This document shows positions 26,178 to 35,100 of a stretch of 35,758 nucleotides of DNA, piece after piece. Origin of the DNA: Paenibacillus sp. MZ04-78.2 (GTDB taxonomy: Bacteria > Bacillota > Bacilli > Paenibacillales > NBRC-103111); contig NZ_JANAVJ010000014.1 in NCBI RefSeq assembly GCF_024213375.1, forward strand, positions 1-35,758, read 5' to 3'. The translations under genes were made by a program, and so were the position numbers. The notes under the pieces were generated by a model. The model did no database searches, was not told where the DNA came from, and saw only the letters and a list, made by a program, of their open reading frames with translations. The first letter of the stretch is position 1. Every line of letters starts with the position of its first letter.

Positions 26178-26320
26178 CTAACTCCTCCTCTGATGGTGGA
26201 ATGTTCCTCAGCCGGAAATGGCCATTTTCCCGCTGTATATCATAACGTGGATGATGAACCTTCAAGTCCGGTGAATCTTAGACGCTGCGTGAGCGGATCA
26301 TTCTTCCGATTGCTGCTCCG

Positions 26321-26371
26321 CCCCACAAAGTGATGTTCGTTCGAAGAAGCGAAAACAGACACTTTGCGGGG
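26321..26371. repeat. Inverted repeat 1 (12-bp arms, 27-bp loop)
   Basis: CCCCACAAAGTG (26321-26332) and CACTTTGCGGGG (26360-26371) pair at 11 of 12 positions. The loop also contains partly complementary GTTCGTTCG and GCGAAAAC. No T-run follows. It could be a dispersed palindromic element or an RNA structure in the operon transcript. Confidence 0.6.
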
Positions 26372-26381
26372 ACCCCAGCCT

Positions 26382-26429
26382 TCCCGGATTCTTTCATTAT
26401 ATAACCCCATTAGTGGTTAGAATCCGGGA
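26382..26429. repeat. Inverted repeat 2 (perfect 11-bp arms, 26-bp loop)
   Basis: TCCCGGATTCT (26382-26392) and AGAATCCGGGA (26419-26429) are exact reverse complements. The loop holds an AT-rich TATAAT-like segment. No T-run follows on either side, so it is not a classic terminator. Confidence 0.6.
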
Positions 26430-26523
26430 CAAAGGCGACCGCTTGCGCTTCTCCAGAACGATTCCGCTCCCTCCGCTTCATAATTCGCCGGACTTTCAGG
26501 TGTTCCCACGAGATGAGCGTCAT

Positions 26524-28239
26524 TTACACGGCCGTGCTGTCGCCCGTCATTTTGCGCGAAACGAACAGCACGATGATGATCAACGTAATTTGCAGCACGC
26601 CATATGCGCACGCCGTACCGAATTCGAACGAGTACATCCGTTGGAAAATCTCGACGGAAAGCGGCGTGCTTCTCGCGGTGAAGAGCAGAATAGAGGACAC
26701 GAATTCCCCGATGCCCTGCACGAACGCGAGCAGCGTGCCCGCAAGTATTCCGCTCAGCGCCATCGGAAAGACGACCTGCCGGAAGCTATACCACCACGAG
26801 GCGCCCAAGTTTCGCGCCGCTTCCTCGACCGAAGCGTCCATCTGGACCAGCGTCGCCGACGTAGAGCGGAACACAAGCGGCAAATGGCGGACGAAATATG
26901 CCAAAGGCAATATCCAGAAGCTGCCGATCAGCACTTGGTTGAAGCTGAATACGGTCGGCTCGCTGAAGGCGGCGATCAGGTTGACCGCAACGACCGTTCC
27001 CGGCAGCGCCCACGGAAGCATGATCAGCACGTCCAGCAGCGTTTTGCCTTTGAATTTCAAGCGGACCATCGCATAAGCGGCCGCCACGCCGAATATAATG
27101 TTGCCGATCGTCGCCACGAAGCTCATCTGGAAGCTGTTCGCAATCGGCCGCCACGTTTTGCTGTCCGTAAACAGCTTCACATAGTGCTTCGCCGTATATT
27201 CCGGAGGAAGAATCTGCGTCGTCCACGTGCCGTCCGTCGAGAACGAGATCAAGACCAGCACGAGAATCGGAAGCAGCAGGATGATGACGCCGATAATCGA
27301 CAGGATCATCGCGATATACTTGCCTACGGCGCTCTTCATTTCCGTGCGGTGCACGCTGATGCCTTTGCTCATGTTCTGGTAATTGCGCAGCCCTTGATAC
27401 CAGCGCATCACGAGCAGGAACAGGATGGACACGACGGACAGGATCGTGGACTGCGCCGCAGCCATATCCAGATTGCCGTTCGTCCGGGACAAATAAATCT
27501 GCATCGTCATCGTCCGCTCGATCCCGAAAATAAGCGGGGCTGTATAGGACGCCATCGCGATCATGAAGACAAGCAGCGAAGAAGCGACCAGCGCCGGCGT
27601 CAGCATCGGCAGAATGACGCGCCGCCATATATAGAGCCGTCCTGCGCCGAGACTCGCCGCCGCCTCTTCCAGAGACGGATCGAGACCGCGGATCGCCGAG
27701 GAAGCCGTCATGTAAAAGTAAGTGTACATCGTAAACGTATGCACCACGAGCACGCCCCAGATCCCTTTCAAGGAAAACGGCACCTGATCGAGATGAAGCA
27801 ACGCTTTGAGCGCCCTTGGGATAATGCCGCTTTCGCCGTACAAGAACGTAAACGACAGCACGCCGACAAGAGGCGGCAAAGCCATCGGCACGAGGACGAG
27901 GACGGCCAAAATTTTCCGGCCGGGGAACTCGTAGCGCTCGAGCAGGAACGCCATGGCGACGCCGACGATCGCGCAGGTGATGACGCTTAAGACGGAAATA
28001 TAAATGCTGGTCCAGAGCGCCTCCAGGTTGGACGTATGCTCCAGGCTAAAAAACTTGGTATAGTTTTTCAGCGACAACTGATCCTCTACCTGGATACTTT
28101 GCACGAACGTCTGAAACAACGGATACACGACATAAGCCAAGAGCACCAAAAATAGAGGCGCGACCAAAACATAGACGAAATAAGGCGAGTGCGTGATGGA
28201 GCCCAGCTTGGATGAACTTGTTCCCGGTTTAGATCTCAT
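26524..28239 (-). CDS. ABC importer permease, two fused membrane units (iron/aminoethylphosphonate-type family)
   Basis: A 571-residue permease with about twelve helices, formed by two six-helix units in one chain as in FbpB/ThiP-type proteins. Each half has the EAA loop that contacts the ATPase: LEEAAASLGAGRLYIWRRVILP and VEEAARNLGASWWYSFRQVVFP. It lies 18 bases downstream of the ATPase gene and follows the substrate-binding protein gene, giving a complete importer. The family name often says iron, but the operon suggests an organic solute. GGGAGG precedes ATG 28239 at 8 bases. Confidence 0.92.
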   Translation of the reverse strand: MRSKPGTSSSKLGSITHSPYFVYVLVAPLFLVLLAYVVYPLFQTFVQSIQVEDQLSLKNYTKFFSLEHTSNLEALWTSIYISVLSVITCAIVGVAMAFLLERYEFPGRKILAVLVLVPMALPPLVGVLSFTFLYGESGIIPRALKALLHLDQVPFSLKGIWGVLVVHTFTMYTYFYMTASSAIRGLDPSLEEAAASLGAGRLYIWRRVILPMLTPALVASSLLVFMIAMASYTAPLIFGIERTMTMQIYLSRTNGNLDMAAAQSTILSVVSILFLLVMRWYQGLRNYQNMSKGISVHRTEMKSAVGKYIAMILSIIGVIILLLPILVLVLISFSTDGTWTTQILPPEYTAKHYVKLFTDSKTWRPIANSFQMSFVATIGNIIFGVAAAYAMVRLKFKGKTLLDVLIMLPWALPGTVVAVNLIAAFSEPTVFSFNQVLIGSFWILPLAYFVRHLPLVFRSTSATLVQMDASVEEAARNLGASWWYSFRQVVFPMALSGILAGTLLAFVQGIGEFVSSILLFTARSTPLSVEIFQRMYSFEFGTACAYGVLQITLIIIVLFVSRKMTGDSTAV

Positions 28240-28257
28240 CGATTCATCCTCCCCTCG

Positions 28258-29337
28258 CTATCCCAAGAAATAGATGCTTTCTTTTGGAATGAACAGGGCG
28301 ATCTCTTCCCCGCGTCCGCGCACCCGGTGCCCTTGATTGACGAACATCGCTTTCAATTGCTGGCCCGCCACCTGCGATACGTAATTCACGCTGACTCCCG
28401 TAAATTCGGAGATGACCACGTTCCCTTTGACCACATTGTCCTGCTGCTCCTCTTGCAGCGCTTCCCGGACCGCTTCCGGACGGATGGACATCGTCACGCT
28501 CTTGCCTGCTTCCAGCTTGCAGTCCGGCGAAGCGTTGGTGGTCAAGCCTCTTAGGCTGAGGCCCGGAGCGAAACGTACAACCGCTTCGTCGCCCTCGACC
28601 CGTTCCACGGTTCCTTCCCACAGATTGGACTCTCCGATAAAGGAAGCGACAAACCGGTTGACCGGGCGGTTATATATTTCTTCTGGACTTCCTATCTGCT
28701 GAACGACCCCGCCCTGCATGACCATGATCCGGTCGGACATCGCCATCGCCTCGGCCTGATCGTGGGTGACGTAGATCGTCGTAATTCCCAGCTCCAGCTG
28801 AAGTCTCTTGATTTCGATTCTCGTTTCTTCTCTGAGCTTCGCATCAAGGTTCGATAACGGCTCATCTAAGAGCAAAATTTGCGGCTCGATAACCAGCGCG
28901 CGAGCCAAGGCAACCCGCTGCTGCTGGCCGCCGGACAATTGATCGATACGGCGGTTGCCGTAGCCTTCCAAGTGAACCTGCTTCTGTGCGCGTTCGACGC
29001 GCTGAACGATTTCGGATTTCGAGATTTTCCTTACTTGCAAGCCGAATGCGATATTCTCAAACACCGTCATGTGCGGAAACAAAGCATAGTTTTGGAACAC
29101 CATTCCCGTGTTTCTTTTGTTTGGGGGAAGGTTCGTGACATCTTGATCGCCGAATACGATACGGCCCTCGCTCGGATAATAAAACCCCGCGATCATCCGC
29201 AGCGTCGTTGTTTTGCCGCAGCCGCTCGGCCCGAGAAAGGTGAAGAACTCCCCCGGTTGAATCCGAATGTTGACATCCGTAACTCCCTTGATATTTCCAA
29301 ATTGTTTGCTGACGTGATCCAATATGACCTCTATCAA
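28258..29337 (-). CDS. ABC importer ATPase with TOBE domain (PotA/FbpC-like)
   Basis: The 359-residue protein has Walker A GPSGCGKTT (36-44), Q-loop VFQNYALFPH, signature LSGGQQQRVALARAL, Walker B ILLLDEPLSNLDA and the H-loop VTHDQAEAMAMSD. The last ~110 residues are a TOBE_2-type regulatory domain. It energises the adjacent double permease. A strong hairpin separates it from the upstream binding-protein gene. Confidence 0.95.
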   Translation of the reverse strand: MIEVILDHVSKQFGNIKGVTDVNIRIQPGEFFTFLGPSGCGKTTTLRMIAGFYYPSEGRIVFGDQDVTNLPPNKRNTGMVFQNYALFPHMTVFENIAFGLQVRKISKSEIVQRVERAQKQVHLEGYGNRRIDQLSGGQQQRVALARALVIEPQILLLDEPLSNLDAKLREETRIEIKRLQLELGITTIYVTHDQAEAMAMSDRIMVMQGGVVQQIGSPEEIYNRPVNRFVASFIGESNLWEGTVERVEGDEAVVRFAPGLSLRGLTTNASPDCKLEAGKSVTMSIRPEAVREALQEEQQDNVVKGNVVISEFTGVSVNYVSQVAGQQLKAMFVNQGHRVRGRGEEIALFIPKESIYFLG

Positions 29338-29366
29338 GCAGGCTTCCTCCTTTGGTAAAATGATCA

Positions 29367-29386
29367 GGCGGAGGAGCTCCTCCGCC
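29367..29386 (-). other. Perfect palindrome hairpin between binding-protein and ATPase genes
   Basis: GGCGGAGGAGCTCCTCCGCC is its own reverse complement and forms a strong stem with almost no loop. On the minus strand it is followed by TGATCATTTT, only a weak T-run. Located right after the binding-protein stop, it probably protects or partly terminates the message, so that binding protein is made in excess of the ATPase and permease, a common pattern in importers. Confidence 0.65.
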
Positions 29387-29394
29387 CGAGTGCA

Positions 29395-30492
29395 TTATTT
29401 GGAACCTTTCCCTTTGATGTTCTCATCCCAATGCTGCATCCATTCTTTCTCTTTTTGCGCCATGACGGCCCAATCGATATTCAGCGGTTTCAGCTCCAGC
29501 CCTTTCAGCCATGACGGAAGCGTGTCTTTGTTGATGTCCGTACGCGTCGGAATCTGATACAGCTTCTCCGCCAGCTCGACGCGCAGCTTCGAATCGAAGA
29601 GGAACTCGTAAAATTTCTTCGCTGCTTCCATGTTTTTCGCGCCTTTGACCACTCCGACGCCGTCGACCAGAATCGGCGCTCCGCTCGCAGGGTAGATGAA
29701 GTCGAACGGCTGCTTTTGCAGCTCCTTCTGGATCATAATATCTTGCAGGTTCCACAGCGACAGCGTGCCTTCCTCGCGCGCCAGCTTCAGGTACAGGTTG
29801 GTCGGATCTTGGGCGTATTCCTTCGTATTGGCGTCAAGCTTTTTCAGCCAATCGTATCCTTTCTTCGGATCGTTCGCGTCTTGACGGTAAATCAGGGAAG
29901 AATAAATCGTTCTCATCGTTCCGGAAGCAAGCACGCCGCGAATGATGATTTTGCCCTTGTACTTGGCGTCCAGCAGATCGTCCCAATCTTTGGGGGCGTC
30001 TTCTTTTTTCAGCGCCTTGGAGTTGTACATAATGACTTCCGGCAGCAGCATTTCGCCGTACCAGCGGTCTTGGCTGTCCTTGTACATCGCCGGGATTTTG
30101 TCGGCGAAGCTCGGTTTGACGCTCTCAAGCAGCCCTTCGTTCGCCGCCGTCATCAGCGCCGATTGCGTGCCGCCCCACCAGAAATCCGCTTGCGGGTTTG
30201 CCTTCTCCCCGCGCACGCGCTCCAGTACCTGCTGCGCCCCCATGGTAAGAACCTCGACTTCCATGCCCGGGTTTTGCTCTTCGAATTTCGGGATAATTTC
30301 TTCGACGACGTTCTTATCCCTGGCCGTATAAATGACCAGCTTCTGTTTCTCGCCAGGCTTCGATCCCTCGGATGATTTGTCTCCCAGCTTCTGAGCGCCG
30401 TCGGAAGCCCCTCCTCCACAGGCCGTCACCGTCAGCATCGCCATGCTGAGCATGGCCCCCGTTAACCAAGTCGTTGCTTTTTTCTTTGTCAT
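29395..30492 (-). CDS. ABC importer substrate-binding lipoprotein
   Basis: The 365-residue protein has a lipoprotein signal (MTKKKATTWLTG...) with lipobox LTVTACGGG, lipidated on the cysteine at about 25. The mature part is a cluster D-type solute-binding fold: KLVIYTARDKNVVEEIIPKFEEQNPGMEVEV, QADFWWGGTQSALMTAANEGLLE, and LYQIPTRTD near the end. The tyrosine pair used by ferric-binding proteins is not evident, so an organic or phosphorylated ligand seems more likely than iron. GGAGG precedes ATG 30492. Ligand unknown. Confidence 0.9.
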   Translation of the reverse strand: MTKKKATTWLTGAMLSMAMLTVTACGGGASDGAQKLGDKSSEGSKPGEKQKLVIYTARDKNVVEEIIPKFEEQNPGMEVEVLTMGAQQVLERVRGEKANPQADFWWGGTQSALMTAANEGLLESVKPSFADKIPAMYKDSQDRWYGEMLLPEVIMYNSKALKKEDAPKDWDDLLDAKYKGKIIIRGVLASGTMRTIYSSLIYRQDANDPKKGYDWLKKLDANTKEYAQDPTNLYLKLAREEGTLSLWNLQDIMIQKELQKQPFDFIYPASGAPILVDGVGVVKGAKNMEAAKKFYEFLFDSKLRVELAEKLYQIPTRTDINKDTLPSWLKGLELKPLNIDWAVMAQKEKEWMQHWDENIKGKGSK

Positions 30493-30520
30493 GGTTTGAC
30501 CTCCTGCGCTTTATGTAAAA

Positions 30521-30534
30521 TGTAAGCGTCTTCA
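30521..30534 (-). promoter_or_regulatory. Candidate cre site upstream of the binding-protein gene
   Basis: TGTAAGCGTCTTCA fits the catabolite-responsive consensus TGWAANCGNTNWCA with one mismatch. It lies about 30 bases upstream of the binding-protein start, where CcpA binding would repress. The call rests on consensus only. Confidence 0.4.
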
Positions 30535-30547
30535 ATTGAGCCAAAAC

Positions 30548-30578
30548 GCATCGGCAGCATGCAGCTGCTTACCGATGC
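30548..30578 (-). terminator. Hairpin overlapping the ROK gene stop (weak terminator)
   Basis: GCATCGG (30548-30554) pairs with CCGATGC (30572-30578), with more pairing of CAGC and GCTG inside. On the minus strand TTTTG follows. It may reduce read-through from the regulator gene into the transporter genes. Confidence 0.5.
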
Positions 30579-31747
30579 AGTTTGGAAGTGGACGGAAAAG
30601 CCTCCAGCGCGCAATGAATCGCCCCGATAAGTCCCGCCTGATCGCCGAGCGAGGCCATCTCAATCCGGGGAACGGAAGGAACCCAGTCGGTTAGCCATTG
30701 CTTTATTTTATGAACCCCTTCGTCCCCGATATGCAGCATTTCTCCGCTGAGGATCAGAAGCGCCGGGTCCATCACGCTCGTTACATTGGCGATGCCGTAG
30801 GTCCAGTTCCGGCAGATGTCGTCGAGAAGCGTCTGCGCCGCTTCGACCCCGCTGTTTGCTTGATCAACGATTTGCTTGACGATGCTCGCGCCCTCGTTCA
30901 TCGAAGGGAGGACGGCTTTGGCCTTCTCGCGAATGGCCCGTACGGAATAGTTGCGCTCGAATACGCCGTATTCTCCCTTGGTCTGGTTTCCGACCGGACC
31001 GATCACCATATAGCCGATTTCCCCGCTCGCCTCTTTGGCACCGCGGTATAATTGCCCGTCGATCATAATGCCGGCGCCGATCCCTGTTCCCGTATACATA
31101 TACACGAGATTGGAATGCCCGACGCCGATGCCCTTGTGAAATTCGCCGAGCGTCATCAAGTTAACGTCATTCTCGATGACCACAGGCAGCCCCAAGGCCG
31201 CTTCGATCTCCTTCCGCACGGGCAGCCCCATCCACCCCGTACTGGGGGCGTAGCTGACCGTACCTTCGCTTCGCTGGGTAATCCCCGGCAAGCCGAGCCC
31301 CATGCCAAGCAGCCTTGCTTTATCGAATCCGCTTTCAACCAGCAGCGCCGCAAGCCCTTGCTCGATGCTCTGAATGGCCGTCTCTCCGTTCATCGGATGC
31401 GGCAGGCACGTCGTGCGCTGAACCAGCAGCTCCCCCTTCAGGTTGGCGATGGCCAGTTGCAGGGTACTGCCTTCGAATACCGCACCGATGACGCCGTAAG
31501 CTTGAAAATTATATTCCAGAAGGATGGGCTTCCTGCCGCCCTTCGATTCTCCGAATCCGACTTCGCTGATCAAGCCTTCCACGATCATCTCGTCCACCAA
31601 GGCCGATACGCATGGACGGCTGAGCTCCGTTAATTTCGCCAAATCGGCTCTCGATACCCGGGGGTTTTCTCTCAACTGATGAAGAATGCCTTCCCGGTTA
31701 ATGTGCTTCACCAGCTTGGCGTTTCCCGTTTGGCCTCTGCCAATCAA
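30569..31747 (-). CDS. ROK-family transcriptional repressor (NagC/XylR type)
   Basis: The 392-residue protein has an N-terminal winged helix (about 15-80: LRENPRVSRADLAKLTELSRPCVSALVDEM) and a ROK sugar-kinase-like domain (LLGMGLGLPGITQRSEG, VIENDVNLMTLGEF, YTGTGIGAGIMIDGQLYRG). Where ROK proteins normally carry the CxCGxxGCxE zinc site, this one reads KGEYGVFERNYS with no cysteines, so the zinc finger is lost. The start is TTG 31747, with AAAGGGGGGA upstream. It heads the block of transporter and enzyme genes and is the likely sensor of the sugar-like inducer. Confidence 0.92.
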   Translation of the reverse strand: MIGRGQTGNAKLVKHINREGILHQLRENPRVSRADLAKLTELSRPCVSALVDEMIVEGLISEVGFGESKGGRKPILLEYNFQAYGVIGAVFEGSTLQLAIANLKGELLVQRTTCLPHPMNGETAIQSIEQGLAALLVESGFDKARLLGMGLGLPGITQRSEGTVSYAPSTGWMGLPVRKEIEAALGLPVVIENDVNLMTLGEFHKGIGVGHSNLVYMYTGTGIGAGIMIDGQLYRGAKEASGEIGYMVIGPVGNQTKGEYGVFERNYSVRAIREKAKAVLPSMNEGASIVKQIVDQANSGVEAAQTLLDDICRNWTYGIANVTSVMDPALLILSGEMLHIGDEGVHKIKQWLTDWVPSVPRIEMASLGDQAGLIGAIHCALEAFPSTSKLHR

Positions 31748-31772
31748 TACGCTGTCCCCCCTTTCCGATTAA

Positions 31773-31791
31773 GTTAGTTAAAATGACTAAC
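31773..31791 (-). promoter_or_regulatory. ROK-type operator of the regulator gene
   Basis: GTTAGT-TAAAATG-ACTAAC is a perfect 6-bp inverted repeat with a 7-bp centre, close in look to XylR operators. It lies downstream of the -10 box and about 25 bases before the TTG start, a position for autorepression. Confidence 0.6.
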
Positions 31792-31808
31792 AAAGTTTTC
31801 TTGTCATC

Positions 31809-31838
31809 ATTTTATTGTATCCGCTTACATATTGTCAA
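31809..31838 (-). promoter_or_regulatory. ROK gene promoter containing a cre-like site
   Basis: TTGACA (31838-31833) and TAAAAT (31814-31809) on the minus strand are 18 bases apart. Between them (31829-31816) lies TGTAAGCGGATACA, which fits the cre consensus with one mismatch and is itself nearly palindromic. CcpA bound there would block polymerase. Confidence 0.6.
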
Positions 31839-32002
31839 CAGCATTTTTCTATAGCTGCCTACATCTTTTCGCCGCCCCGAAAGCCGGCTTCTGTTCCGTG
31901 ATACTAAAGCGCTGAAACCTATGCATTCTAAGATGTTGAAAAAAATTTGAAATTTGGTGTAAAACAACACAGAAATCCCAGATATTATCCGTTATGATTA
32001 GA

Positions 32003-32076
32003 TACATGGTAAGCAATGATGTCGGATCTGTATCTGGGCACTTGGATTCGATGGAGCTAGTAGTGCAACCGGACCA
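32003..32076 (+). ncRNA. Cyclic-di-GMP-II riboswitch aptamer
   Basis: The leader of the adhesin gene contains the conserved blocks of the class II cyclic-di-GMP riboswitch in order: AAGCAATGATG (32011-32021), TGGGCACTTG (32034-32043), CTAGTAGTGCAACCGG (32057-32072). GCACT and AGTGC form helix P3; TGGT (32007-32010) and ACCA (32073-32076) can form P1. I recall the Clostridium acetobutylicum aptamer closely enough to recognise the match. Cyclic di-GMP should therefore control the surface protein that follows. Whether it turns the gene on or off is not settled by inspection. Confidence 0.9.
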
Positions 32077-32101
32077 CCCTTTCATGCGAAGGGTGTTTTT
32101 T
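32075..32101 (+). terminator. Riboswitch expression platform: intrinsic terminator
   Basis: CACCCTT (32075-32081) pairs with AAGGGTG (32089-32095) across a 7-base loop, followed by six T residues. Its first bases overlap the 3' strand of aptamer helix P1, so P1 formation and terminator can compete. It lies 43 bases before the adhesin start codon. Confidence 0.85.
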
Positions 32102-32143
32102 GTTGTTTTCGGGAAGTAATTATTTGGAGGTGGTAACGAGGTA

Positions 32144-35100
32144 ATGGTAAAGAAGAAAATCAGTACGCTGCTCGTTGCTCTGTTGATCATGATGCAGGCG
32201 CTGTATGCATTCGGCTTTTCGCCTCAGGTTCATGCAGCCGCGATTTCCAGCAACATTATCGATAGCGTAACGATGGCGGTGTACGACAAGTCCGGCAACG
32301 TGGTAACGGAGGACGTATACGAACCGGGCTCGAAGGTGCAATTGGACTATACCTGGTCCCTGCCTAACGGCCACGGTTACAAGAACGGAGATATGTACAC
32401 GTTCAAGCTGCCGGAGCAGTTCAAGCTTTACAACGATATCCCTGAGCAGCCGCTTATGTCAGGCAGCGATGCGATTGGGAAATTCAAGGTCATCAAGGAT
32501 AGCCATGAGGTTATTATGACCTTGGACATGATCGAGAACTTGTCGGATATCAGAGGCACTCTGACTTTCCAGACGGTATTCGATACGCAAGTGATTAAAG
32601 GCAGCACGACACAGATTATTAAAATTCCGGTGAAAGGCGGAGAGCAGGTTTTTACGCTCCACTTTAAGCCGAGCGTTGCTTCAACCATCGGAAAAAGCGG
32701 CGTAGCGAAAGGCTACAATACGAAAAGCATCGATTGGACGGTAGATGTAAACAAAGAACTGGCCGCTGTCCAGAACGCGGTCGTGACCGATCCGATCCCA
32801 GCCGGGCTGGGCGTTCCAGTCACCGTCGCCGTGTATGAGCTTAACGTAAACTTGAACGGCACCGTCGTTCAGGGAGCGCCGGTGGACGGCAGCCAATACA
32901 GTATGAGCACCGCAGGTAATGTCCTGACGCTCAGCTTTAACGAAAGTCCGATTCGAACGGCCTACCGTATTCAGTACACGACGCCGGTTACCGGCGAGGA
33001 CAAAACTTCATTTGTGAACAAGGCGACATTTGAAGGCAGCAACATACAGCCGACAAGCGCCGCAGCTACCGTTACGGTACAGCGCGGCACGGCTCTGGAC
33101 AAATCGTCGCCGGATTATGTTCCCTACACGCAAACGATCGACTGGGAAATCAAGTACAATTACAACGAGAAGACAATCACCCAGGCCAACGCTTTCTTGA
33201 CGGATTTGTTCAACGATACGCAAGAGCTGGTAGCGGATTCGCTCCAAGTCCACCAGGTGACGATCGACGCGAATGGCGGCGACACTCTCGGAGCCGAATT
33301 GCCTGCAGCGAGCTATAAGGTGACCCCGGAGGCCGCAGCGGGACGCAATGGCTTTAAACTGCAATTCCTGCAGGACATCTCGTCCGCTTACAAAATCAAG
33401 TACCAAACCAAAGCCAAGCAGCGCGTGATCGACTGGGCTAAGATAACGAACAAGGTGACTTCCGGGAGCGGAGACAGCGCTACGGCTGCGCGCAACCTCA
33501 GCCAGTTGATTATTACCAAGGCCGTCTGGGCGGTGGACTACCAAGCCAAAAAGGTTGTCTGGGGCATTACACTAAACCGGGACAACGAGCCGATGACCAA
33601 CGTGGTCGTGACGGACAGCTTCCCTAACAAGGGCATGCGTCTCCTTCCGGGATCGCTGGCCGTTAAGGAAGGGAACAAACCGATGAACGCGGCGGATTAC
33701 ACCGTGGACGCCTCCGTACCGTCGGATCAAGGCTTTAAGATTACATTTAACAGAGCGTTGAACGGACCGGTGTCGATTGCTTATACCACCGAGTTCAACA
33801 TGGATTGGCTCACCAACAATGCGACGAATTTTCTGAATGAAGCTACGGTCGCGTGGGTCAACAGCAAATCCTTGAGTCAAACGAAGACGGTAACCCAAAA
33901 GTTCGATCCAAGGAACGAAGTGAAGAACAACGGGTTTAAAAACGGTGTCTATGACGCCTCCCTGAAACAAATTACGTGGACGGTCGGCGCGAACTATAAC
34001 GGCAAGACGCTTGCCGGGGCGGTCGTTCAAGATACGCTCGAGTCCGGTCAGAAGCTGCTGGACAATTCGCTTGCCGTATACAACATGAACATTGCAGCTG
34101 ACGGCACTCCGTCGCAGGGCACGATTGTCGACAGCACGCATTACAACTATACGGTCGATAAGGACAATAAGCTGACCGTGACTTTCCTGAAGCCTGTTTC
34201 GGCTCCATACTATATTGTCTTTAAGACGAGTCTTGAAGGAAAGCTTATTGACAATAAAGTGAACAACACGGCAAACGTATTCGATGGAAAAACGCAAGTA
34301 TCGAAAAATTTGACGGCTTCCGTCAACATTCCTTACGGCGGCGAATACGTGAACAAGAGCGCTGCGCAAAACGGCGATAAAATCAATTGGACGGTGCTCA
34401 TTAACCGCGGACAATCTACGGTAACGAATGCCAAAATCGTCGATACGCCATCCGAGAATCAGCTTCTGCTGCCCGATACGTTCAAGTTGTTTACGGCCAA
34501 AGTAGACGCTAACGGTAAGGTTTCCAAGGGAACCGCACTGGTCAAAGAAGTGGATTATTCGCTGGAAATCAAGACGGACGATAGCGGAAAGCAGTCTCTC
34601 GAATTGAACTTCCTGAAAAAACTGTCCACCTCGGCTATTTTGGAATATCAATCTTTGATCGTTGCCAAGGATCAGGATAAAGTCTCCAACAAAATCGCAT
34701 TTACAGGCAATAACGAAACGACGGTGACCAAGGATACATCCACCAGCATCGTCGTTGGAGTCAGTAGCGGGTCCGGTACGGTCGGCGGGGTCAGAGGCTC
34801 GCTTACCGTCGTGAAAGTGGACGCAGCGGACGATAAAACCCGGCTGAGCGGGGCAACCTTCGAGCTTTACCGGAAAACCGGCTCGGATAAACTTCTTGTC
34901 GGCACGCTGACAACCGATGCGAGCGGAACGGTCATCTTCAAGAAATTGCTCGCTGGAGATTATGTCGTGAAGGAAACGGCGGCTCCAGACGGCTATGTAC
35001 TCGATTCCAAAGAGTATCCGGTTTCGATTAAAAGCGTAGACGGCTTTCAATTAACCGTCGCCAACACCAAATCGGCTACACCGAAGCCGCCGGTAATCAA

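Larger units (their letters stand above)
26178..26523. other. 346-bp gap with two long inverted repeats
   Basis: No gene is seen here. The spacer between the transporter genes and the secreted PIG-L gene contains two separate inverted repeats (listed separately) and a TATAAT-like box on the minus strand between the arms of the second, which might feed an internal promoter for the enzyme genes. Confidence 0.5.

Noticed and set aside
26524..30492. Assignment of the ABC importer to ferric iron
   Set aside because: The double permease resembles iron transporters, but the binding protein lacks an evident tyrosine pair and the neighbours are sugar and amide enzymes under a ROK repressor.
31960..31985. 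A flagellar sigma-D-like promoter (TAAA ... CCAGATAT) before the riboswitch
   Set aside because: The spacing and the -10 deviate from GCCGATAT, and the AT-rich region offers many chance matches.
31849..32190. A 113-codon minus-strand frame over the adhesin leader
   Set aside because: It covers the riboswitch and terminator, has no recognisable family and would be antisense to a structured RNA.
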